The translations under genes were made by a program, and so were the position numbers. From an uncultured Oscillospiraceae bacterium (lineage in GTDB: Bacteria; Bacillota; Clostridia; Oscillospirales; Oscillospiraceae), in NCBI GenBank assembly GCA_934511545.1, contig CAKSWM010000018.1, forward strand, positions 1-11,963: 11,963 bases of DNA, given 5' to 3'. Each line of letters begins with the position of its first letter. Position 1 is the stretch's first letter. This document shows positions 7,394 through 11,963 of this stretch, one piece after another. The notes under the pieces were generated by a model. That model saw only the letters and a program-made list of their open reading frames with translations, was not told the origin of the DNA and made no database searches.

Positions 7394-7500
7394 ACTTTTA
7401 GCTTTACCAAGCATTAGTCTCTTTCAGAGGGACATACTTTTCTTGCAGGAGCAAGAAAAGTGCCTCTGCGAAGCAAATCCAGCCTGGTAAGGCTAAGAGG
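7394..7500. repeat. Short hairpin module as a 107-bp quasi-palindrome
   Basis: The centre is the hairpin ACTTTTCTTGC-AGGA-GCAAGAAAAGT (7436-7461). Flanking it are two inverted copies of the short module. The right arm (7449-7500) holds the mini-hairpin GCGAAGC (7468-7474) and AGCCT-GGTA-AGGCT (7481-7494). The diverged left arm (7394-7446) holds GCTT-TACC-AAGC (7401-7412) and CTCT-TTC-AGAG (around 7419-7429). A-rich sequence follows. This appears to be the complete form of the truncated copy at 5921-5974. Confidence 0.65.
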
Positions 7501-7515
7501 AAAAAAAGAAAAAAA

Positions 7516-7579
7516 CGAGCAAGAAAAGTTACCCCCTGCGGAGCAGACACAGTCTGGATGTTATCCAGGTTAAAAATAA
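7516..7579 (+). repeat. Half copy of the large element's end
   Basis: Positions 7517-7568 match 5848-5899 in 50 of 52 bases in the same orientation, ending with the terminal hairpin CTGGATGTTATCCAG (7554-7568). The similarity continues as TTAAAAATAA, compared with TTAAAGATAA. The copy begins at ACGAGC, exactly at the loop of the 11-bp hairpin, and the left arm of that hairpin is absent and replaced by an A-rich run. Confidence 0.75.
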
Positions 7580-7586
7580 ACACTTA

Positions 7587-7629
7587 CGCCCGGCCATTGT
7601 TATCCCAAAGGCCGGGCGCTGTGTTTTTT
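7587..7629. terminator. Probable bidirectional terminator between the deacetylase gene's upstream region and the split-barrel gene
   Basis: CGCCCGGCC (7587-7595) pairs with GGCCGGGCG (7610-7618), a 9-bp G+C stem with a 14-nt loop. On the plus strand a run of six T follows (7624-7629). On the minus strand, the direction of the split-barrel gene ending at 7674, the stem is followed by a looser T-rich stretch (GTTTATTTTT). Confidence 0.65.
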
Positions 7630-7673
7630 AACGGGTCATTCAAAATATTCGACGCTGCCGCATCTGCGCGGGA

Positions 7674-8063
7674 TCAGAAGGTTATGACCTCCGGCTCGCC
7701 CGCTCCGGAGAATGCAGCGGTCGCGTCCTTGAGATACCAGACCTCGTTGTTGCCGTCGCCGGCGCTGTACATGCCGGCAAGTCCGGGATGATCGTCAAGC
7801 AGGCTCTGCTGGGCCTCGATGCGCTCGTCGAGAACGACGGTCGCGGCGACGCGGAGCGTTCTGCCCTTATTGAAGGCGCAGATCTCGACCTTCGGGTTCT
7901 TGTGCATCTGCTTTGAAACGGGCTTGGAAGCGCCGGTGTGGATGTAGAGCTTTCCCTCGAAAATGTGCGCCGCACCGAATGGGCGGACACGGGGCTGGTC
8001 GCCCTCGACTGTTGCGATGTAGAAAACTCCGCACTCTTTCAGAAAACTTTGTACCCTCTGCAT
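7674..8063 (-). CDS. Pyridoxamine 5'-phosphate oxidase family (FMN-binding split-barrel) protein
   Basis: The 129-residue product opens MQRVQSFLKECGVFYIATVE, then GDQPRVRPFGA and 'GKLYIHTGASKPVSKQMHKNPKVEICAF'. This is the standard layout of small split-barrel flavin-binding proteins: N-terminal helix, 'ATV.GDQPRVRPFG' strand pair, and 'T...K.VSKQ...NPKVE'. The length fits the family. Members bind FMN or a related cofactor as dimers and carry out diverse oxidoreductions; true PdxH enzymes are longer, so vitamin B6 synthesis should not be assumed. The ATG at 8061-8063 has a strong AAGGAGG (8073-8079, minus) 10 nt upstream, and a near-consensus promoter stands directly behind it. It appears to be a single-gene unit ended by the hairpin at 7587-7618. 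The natural substrate is unknown. Confidence 0.88.
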   Translation of the reverse strand: MQRVQSFLKECGVFYIATVEGDQPRVRPFGAAHIFEGKLYIHTGASKPVSKQMHKNPKVEICAFNKGRTLRVAATVVLDERIEAQQSLLDDHPGLAGMYSAGDGNNEVWYLKDATAAFSGAGEPEVITF

Positions 8064-8083
8064 TTGATGATGTCCTCCTTGTT

Positions 8084-8112
8084 AGTATACGAATATAATT
8101 TGATTTTTGCAA
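8084..8112 (-). promoter_or_regulatory. Promoter of the split-barrel gene
   Basis: On the minus strand TTGCAA (8107-8112) and TATACT (8084-8089) have a 17-base spacer. The predicted start (about 8077) would fall inside the ribosome binding site, giving an unusually short leader. An alternative -10, TATATT (8092-8097), would give a longer one. The -35 lies only 4 bp from that of the divergent promoter. Confidence 0.5.
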
Positions 8113-8116
8113 GACG

Positions 8117-8146
8117 TTGAAAAAATTTCGGCAGCCGTGGTATAAT
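8117..8146 (+). promoter_or_regulatory. Promoter of the 106-residue orphan gene
   Basis: TTGAAA (8117-8122), an 18-base spacer and a perfect TATAAT (8141-8146) preceded by TGG (extended -10) make a strong promoter. It is back to back with the split-barrel promoter, the two -35 boxes being separated by 4 bp, so the two genes may compete for polymerase or share an operator. Confidence 0.65.
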
Positions 8147-8196
8147 TACAGCCGCGGAAACGCATTTGAAAAGAAATAAACCGGGGGAATTTTGCC

Positions 8197-8517
8197 ATGG
8201 CAAAGCTTATTGACCGCATACTGCCCGGCGGACAGACGATGACGGAGATCGACGGCTACGGCGGGGACGCGGACTTTTATACGATATACGAGCTGGTCGA
8301 AAGGCTGATACAGCCGGAAGCGCAGAGAACGACGATCGACAGCCTGTGCGTCGGCGGCTCCTTCCGCAAGGACGGCATCACCGTCCGCATGAGCAGCGAG
8401 GGGATAACGGACAACTTCTCCTTCGTCTATGACGCGCGCGGACTGTCCGGCGCGGAGACGGAAAAGCTCCGCTCCTGGCTCGGGGCAGTCGCCGGTGCTC
8501 TGCCCGAAAGGAACTGA
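8197..8517 (+). CDS. Small protein of unknown function (106 residues)
   Basis: I do not recognise this family. The product is soluble, with no signal peptide or membrane segment. It opens MAKLIDRILPGGQ, has an acidic and aromatic stretch DGYGGDADFYTIYELVERL (about 19-37) and a middle part 'IDSLCVGGSFRKDGITVRMSSEGITDNFSFVYDARG' that looks like four or five alternating beta strands, and ends in a helix (SGAETEKLRSWLGAVAG). This suggests a small alpha/beta fold. A GGGGGA ribosome binding site stands about 9 nt before the ATG and a strong extended -10 promoter drives it, so it is very likely a real gene. Its stop is 5 nt from the stop of the convergent regulator gene, with no clear terminator between them, so the two 3' ends may overlap as antisense RNA. 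Confidence 0.75.
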   Translation: MAKLIDRILPGGQTMTEIDGYGGDADFYTIYELVERLIQPEAQRTTIDSLCVGGSFRKDGITVRMSSEGITDNFSFVYDARGLSGAETEKLRSWLGAVAGALPERN

Positions 8518-8522
8518 CACAG

Positions 8523-10130
8523 TCACTCCAGCGAAGGGCTGATGTCGCGCAGAAAGTTTGCCCGGCCCTCCGCCAGATCGAGAAATTCAAGATAAACAAA
8601 AGAGCGCGTCAGCCGCATCATAAGGTCGCCGTCGTCCCAGTCCAGGCCGGTCAGCGCCTTTATCTTGCGCAGGCGGTATTCAAGCGAATTGCGGTGGAGG
8701 CACAGCGCCTCCGCCGTTATCTGCGTTTTCTGGGCATATCTGAGATAGGTTTTCAGCGTTTCAAAGTATGCCGAGCCATATTCCCCGTCGTACTCCCGCA
8801 GACGCAGAACGAACGGATGGCAGCGGCGGCGCAGATCCTCGCCCGCCTTGTAGAGGGAGTTGGCCTCTATCATGCTCTCGCAGGCGTCGTATTCGGCAAG
8901 GCGGAACACCATGCCTTCCGGCGTCGGGCGGCTGAGATAGCGGCTGATCTCCAGCGCGGAAAGGGCCTCCGAATATGCGTGGGCGAAGTCCTTCATGTCA
9001 AAAAACTCGCGGCTCGTTCCGCAGTGAACGTGGTAATCGCTTATAAAGCCGCTCAGCTCCTGCTCGCTGCGCATGTCGAAGGTGCGCTTCGTCTGATAGT
9101 TTGTCAGCATGACGAGCGTTTTTCCGTATACCGTCGAGATCGAGCCGGGGCAGATCATCTCCAGATAGCTTATGATGCTGCGTATCGACTGGCGAAAGGG
9201 CTTGTGCGCGTCAAGATCCATTACCATGATGCGGAAGAAGCCCTCGTGCGGATAGTGGACCTCCGCCGACTGGCTCATGAAAAAGGTCTCCGCGGCGGAG
9301 CCGCCCTCTATGAGTATCGTCAGAAAGGCCTCCATTATATCGCCGCGGACGAACCCGGCCTGCGGGTTATTGCCGATCAGCGAGGCCAGAGCCTCGGTCA
9401 TGACGGCGAGGATGCGCGTTTCGCGCCGGGTCGGTATGCCCCTGGGCAGTCCCATGGCGATCCTGCCGATGCGCTCGCCCTCGAACATGACGTCGCCCAT
9501 CAGGTTATAGCCGCCGGTCTGCTCGTTCCGGGTCAGGCGGAGCGTTCCGCCCGGCGTTTCACAGAGGTTCCGGATTATCTGGCTGTGGTTGCCGCCCATG
9601 AACTCGGGCACGACGCCGTGCGCGATAAACGTATCCCAGTCCGGCTCGCCGTAGAGCTCCGGCGGGCAGGTGTGGGCGATGATGGTGTGGGTATAGTCGG
9701 AGATGACCATCGGCAGATCGAGCGACTGGTTGGCAGCGTCCAGCACGGCCTGCGGCTTCTGCTTGCGCAGAAGCGCCTCATAAATGCGCGAGACGGCGCC
9801 CGCAACGGCAAGCTCGTCGGCAAAAAGGCCGCTCAGCCTTTTGTGCAGCCGCTCACCCGCGCCGGGGTCCGGACAGATGAGGATGTTTGCGCCGCCCTCC
9901 GTGAAGCCGGGGGGCAGAACGCGCTCGCCCATCACGATCAGGCAGGATGTGCCGCCCGGCGGCGTTTTCGGCAGCGGCTCGCCGGCGGGCAGAACATAAA
10001 GAGCCTCCGGTTCCCACCGCTGCGCCGGCAGACTGCCGGGAAAGGATATCTCCGCCGTGCCGGATCCGGACACCTGGCGGATACGGAATTCGCTCAGCTC
10101 TATGAGAAGTTCGCTTATCCTGACGCTCAT
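8523..10130 (-). CDS. PucR/CdaR-family transcriptional regulator
   Basis: The 535-residue product is a cytosolic DNA-binding regulator. The C-terminal end (about 455-515) holds the PucR-type helix-turn-helix (HTH_30): 'YFETLKTYLRYAQK', then TAEALCLHRNSLEYRLRKI, the family's 'tA..L.vHrNtl.YRl.ki' signature. A middle region (about 290-420) resembles the CdaR GGDEF-like domain. A segment from about 115 ('VLDAANQSLDLPMVISD') to 270 resembles a GAF-like sensor. The first 110 residues are not recognised. ATG 10130 is chosen because GGGAGGA (about 10139-10145, minus) stands at good spacing; an in-frame TTG at 10166 has no ribosome binding site. PucR/CdaR proteins usually activate purine, sugar-acid or other catabolic genes on effector binding. 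The divergent beta-helix gene is the obvious candidate target. The effector is unknown. Confidence 0.88.
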   Translation of the reverse strand: MSVRISELLIELSEFRIRQVSGSGTAEISFPGSLPAQRWEPEALYVLPAGEPLPKTPPGGTSCLIVMGERVLPPGFTEGGANILICPDPGAGERLHKRLSGLFADELAVAGAVSRIYEALLRKQKPQAVLDAANQSLDLPMVISDYTHTIIAHTCPPELYGEPDWDTFIAHGVVPEFMGGNHSQIIRNLCETPGGTLRLTRNEQTGGYNLMGDVMFEGERIGRIAMGLPRGIPTRRETRILAVMTEALASLIGNNPQAGFVRGDIMEAFLTILIEGGSAAETFFMSQSAEVHYPHEGFFRIMVMDLDAHKPFRQSIRSIISYLEMICPGSISTVYGKTLVMLTNYQTKRTFDMRSEQELSGFISDYHVHCGTSREFFDMKDFAHAYSEALSALEISRYLSRPTPEGMVFRLAEYDACESMIEANSLYKAGEDLRRRCHPFVLRLREYDGEYGSAYFETLKTYLRYAQKTQITAEALCLHRNSLEYRLRKIKALTGLDWDDGDLMMRLTRSFVYLEFLDLAEGRANFLRDISPSLE

Positions 10131-10199
10131 CGCGCTCGTCCTCCCTGTTTTCGTTTGCAGCAGCAATATTTCTGCATTTTCACAATCACGCCTGCATTT

Positions 10200-10228
10200 A
10201 TTCTAACCTGTTTTGACTAAAGAGTAAA
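10200..10228 (-). promoter_or_regulatory. Promoter candidate for the regulator gene
   Basis: On the minus strand TTTACT (10223-10228) and TAGAAT (10200-10205) have a 17-base spacer, giving a leader of about 60 nt. A perfect TTGACA also lies nearby on the minus strand (about 10235-10240) but has no good -10 at 17 bases. Confidence 0.45.
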
Positions 10229-10254
10229 GTACATATTGTCAAAAATATGCTACA

Positions 10255-10272
10255 TTTGTGCAGACGCACAAA
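10255..10272. promoter_or_regulatory. Candidate operator: perfect inverted repeat between divergent promoters
   Basis: TTTGTGC-AGAC-GCACAAA is a perfect 7-bp inverted repeat with a 4-bp centre, 26 bp upstream of the regulator's -35 and 29 bp upstream of the beta-helix gene's -35. A further half-like TTTGTG is at 10287-10292. The position suits an activator or repressor serving both genes. Binding by the adjacent PucR/CdaR-type protein is inferred only from position. Confidence 0.5.
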
Positions 10273-10301
10273 AACATATACGAATCTTTGTGTTTTGAAT
10301 A

Positions 10302-10330
10302 ATGACATCATAAATTTGCGCTGTTAGAAT
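10302..10330 (+). promoter_or_regulatory. Promoter of the beta-helix protein gene
   Basis: ATGACA (10302-10307) and TAGAAT (10325-10330) are separated by 17 bases, each one mismatch from consensus. Transcription would start near 10337, just before the 5' hairpin at 10344-10369. Confidence 0.6.
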
Positions 10331-10343
10331 AAAGATAAAGTTT

Positions 10344-10369
10344 TGCCGGGGAAAGACCATGTCCCGGCA
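10344..10369 (+). other. 5' leader hairpin of the beta-helix mRNA
   Basis: TGCCGGG (10344-10350) pairs with CCCGGCA (10363-10369), with a further G-T pair closing a 10-nt loop. It lies about 7 nt after the predicted transcription start and 4 nt before AAGGAGG (10374-10380). No T-run follows, so it is not a terminator. A 5' stem of this kind often stabilises mRNA. Confidence 0.5.
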
Positions 10370-10386
10370 GGTTAAGGAGGACACGC

Positions 10387-11963
10387 ATGACAAAGAAACT
10401 TTCGGCCGGCGAGATCTGGGTCATCAATGAGACCACCAGACTGGACGGACTGACGATAGAGCCGGGCGCCGAGCTTCGCGCTCCGGAGGGACACTATCTT
10501 GCCATGACCGTCAACGGTATCGGCGAGATGATGGAGCCCGGCGAATATACGGGCGACATCGTTCTTACCGTTGCAAAGATCTTCACCAAGGAGACCTATC
10601 GCTTCGGAAGATACAGCAACACCGACTATCAGGCCGGCATCATCATCAACGACGGCAAATTTGTTGCGGATTCTTCCGTAACATCCATCATACGCGGCGG
10701 AAGCTTTGACGAAAAGTCCGCGCAGGGCATGGAGATAACCTCCAACCAGTGGGACTTCAACGGCTTCTTCGTCACGGGCGACAGCGAATATACCATCAGC
10801 GACGTCAAGATCGACCTCACCGGCGACGGCACGGACGATTTCGTCGGCCTCGGCGCGGGCATCGCCGTCTCCGGCACCGCGAAAGTCACCGTCAACAACG
10901 CGGAGATCCACTCCAACGGCGTCGGACGCGGAACGGCTTTCGTCGGCAGCGACAGCGAAGTCACCTTCAACGACTGCTTCTTCACCCTCAACACCGGTCA
11001 CCCGACCGAGGATGAGCTTGCGGCAAAGGGCGACGACCGCATGCTCGAGCCGCCCTGGCAGATGGGCATCCGCGGCTACGGACGCACGACCAACGTTGCG
11101 GGCATGGCCACGGTCAACTACAACCGCTGCCATTTCATCTCCAACTCCTGGGGCGTTCTGTCCATCGACGGCGGCTGCGTGACCCGCATGAACGCAAAGG
11201 ACTGCCTCATCGAGCTGCGCGGCGACAGCGGCTACGGCGTTTTCTCCATCGCGGACGACGTTGCCTTCGACTATGCCAAATTCGGCGACTACGGCTCCTA
11301 TGACGTTCTCGACCACTGCGTCGTCAACGTTCCCACATATCCGATCATCATGTCCCTCGGCAAGAGCGGCGGCGCCTTCATCAACGGCTCCACCATAAAC
11401 TCCAGGCGCTTCGGCTCCATCATCTTCCGCAACAGCGGCGGCAAGCTCGAGGTCAAGAGCGGCACGACGATGAACACCGGCAGAGCCACCTTCCTGCTCA
11501 AGGGCGCAAACAGCTATATCGAGTGCGACGACGCACACCTCAACCCCGCCAACGGCGTCATTCTCCAGGTCATGGACAGCGACGAGACCGGCATGGGCGG
11601 CGGCGCTTTCATCGTCCCCATCGGCAAGAAGGACAAGAAGATCCGCGGCCGCGACCTGACCGTCGCAAACCCGACCGAGGACGTTTTTGCAAGCTTCTCC
11701 AACATGACCGTAAAGGGCGACATGTACAACACGACCACCAACCTGCTGACCAACTGCCAGTCCGATCCCGACGTCACGGGAGACGGCCCCCCGCCGATGG
11801 ACTTCGGCCAGGTCCGCGGCATGGGCACCGACCTCCAGGGTGCGAAGAACGTCGATATCTCCTTCAAGAACGCAAAGGTCGAGGGCATTATCAGCTCCGC
11901 CACCGCGGCATACAGGGACGGCGTTACCCGTATCGACAAGTCCAACTGCGAGGAGCTGGGCGA
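10387..11963 (+). CDS. Large right-handed beta-helix repeat protein, no signal peptide, 3' end outside the window
   Basis: The first 525 codons are open to the window edge. AAGGAGG (10374-10380) stands 6 nt before the ATG. The product starts MTKKLSAGEIWVINETTRLD, with no hydrophobic signal segment, so it appears cytosolic or exported by another route. From about residue 60 it consists of degenerate 20-25-residue strand-turn repeats rich in Asn, Gly, Asp, Ser and Thr, for example 'AKVTVNNAEIHSNG', 'SEVTFNDCFFTLNTG' and 'ATVNYNRCHFISNSWG'. These fit the pectate-lyase-like right-handed parallel beta-helix fold. I see no specific lyase or hydrolase active site. Isoleucine codons are overwhelmingly ATC (only about four ATA and two ATT by hand), unlike mfd where ATA is common, which suggests high expression. 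It is divergent from the PucR/CdaR-type regulator, probably its controller. The fold is fairly sure; the function is unknown. Confidence 0.8.
   Translation, partial: MTKKLSAGEIWVINETTRLDGLTIEPGAELRAPEGHYLAMTVNGIGEMMEPGEYTGDIVLTVAKIFTKETYRFGRYSNTDYQAGIIINDGKFVADSSVTSIIRGGSFDEKSAQGMEITSNQWDFNGFFVTGDSEYTISDVKIDLTGDGTDDFVGLGAGIAVSGTAKVTVNNAEIHSNGVGRGTAFVGSDSEVTFNDCFFTLNTGHPTEDELAAKGDDRMLEPPWQMGIRGYGRTTNVAGMATVNYNRCHFISNSWGVLSIDGGCVTRMNAKDCLIELRGDSGYGVFSIADDVAFDYAKFGDYGSYDVLDHCVVNVPTYPIIMSLGKSGGAFINGSTINSRRFGSIIFRNSGGKLEVKSGTTMNTGRATFLLKGANSYIECDDAHLNPANGVILQVMDSDETGMGGGAFIVPIGKKDKKIRGRDLTVANPTEDVFASFSNMTVKGDMYNTTTNLLTNCQSDPDVTGDGPPPMDFGQVRGMGTDLQGAKNVDISFKNAKVEGIISSATAAYRDGVTRIDKSNCEELG

Noticed and set aside
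10130..10166. Longer regulator start at the TTG at 10166
   Set aside because: It lacks a ribosome binding site, whereas ATG 10130 has GGGAGGA at correct spacing.
8694..10220. 508-codon plus-strand open frame opposite the regulator gene
   Set aside because: The minus-strand product has a clear PucR-type helix-turn-helix and a ribosome binding site; the plus-strand frame has neither.
10372..11538. 388-codon minus-strand open frame opposite the beta-helix gene
   Set aside because: It is an A/V/D-rich shadow of a gene with a good ribosome binding site and promoter.

Overview
The window (about 12 kb, roughly 55-60% G+C by eye) looks like chromosome of a Gram-positive anaerobe of the class Clostridia, possibly of the Oscillospiraceae type. 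The signs are AGGAGG-type ribosome binding sites, a DUF1292 protein, a lipoprotein PpiC-type foldase directly behind mfd, an SLH-anchored polysaccharide deacetylase and a PucR/CdaR-family regulator. No 16S rRNA or other phylogenetic marker is present, so the assignment is an inference from gene content.

Layout. A truncated DUF1292 gene (1-255, minus) diverges from mfd (459-3992, plus). mfd is followed by a secreted parvulin-type foldase lipoprotein (4073-5248, plus) with its own promoter and a strong terminator. A gene-free stretch of about 800 bp (5249-6043) comes next. It is filled mainly by a roughly 550-570 bp element made of two inverted 144-bp halves, followed by a shorter related hairpin module. 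A GTG-start polysaccharide deacetylase with three SLH repeats (6044-7330, minus) follows. It is bounded on its other side by a second repeat-filled gap (7331-7673) holding a 107-bp quasi-palindrome and a half copy of the large element's end. Then come a small FMN-binding split-barrel protein (7674-8063, minus), a divergent small orphan gene (8197-8517, plus), a PucR/CdaR-type regulator (8523-10130, minus), and the start of a large right-handed beta-helix protein without a signal peptide (10387 to the window end, plus), divergent from the regulator.

How the parts work together. mfd (transcription-coupled repair) and the foldase are ordinary housekeeping functions. The deacetylase and the foldase both act outside the membrane. 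The regulator and the beta-helix gene share a 256-bp divergent promoter region with a perfect 7-bp inverted repeat midway between two well-formed promoters, so the regulator probably controls the beta-helix gene. That link is an inference.

The most unusual signal is the repeat system between 5340 and 7579. It is non-coding and hairpin-rich. In one 35-nt hairpin, present once in each half of the large element, all 12 sequence differences between the two copies fall into six base pairs that stay paired. Smaller hairpins in the shorter modules show the same compensated pattern. Structure rather than sequence appears to be what is kept, which fits a non-autonomous mobile element or structured RNA/ssDNA.
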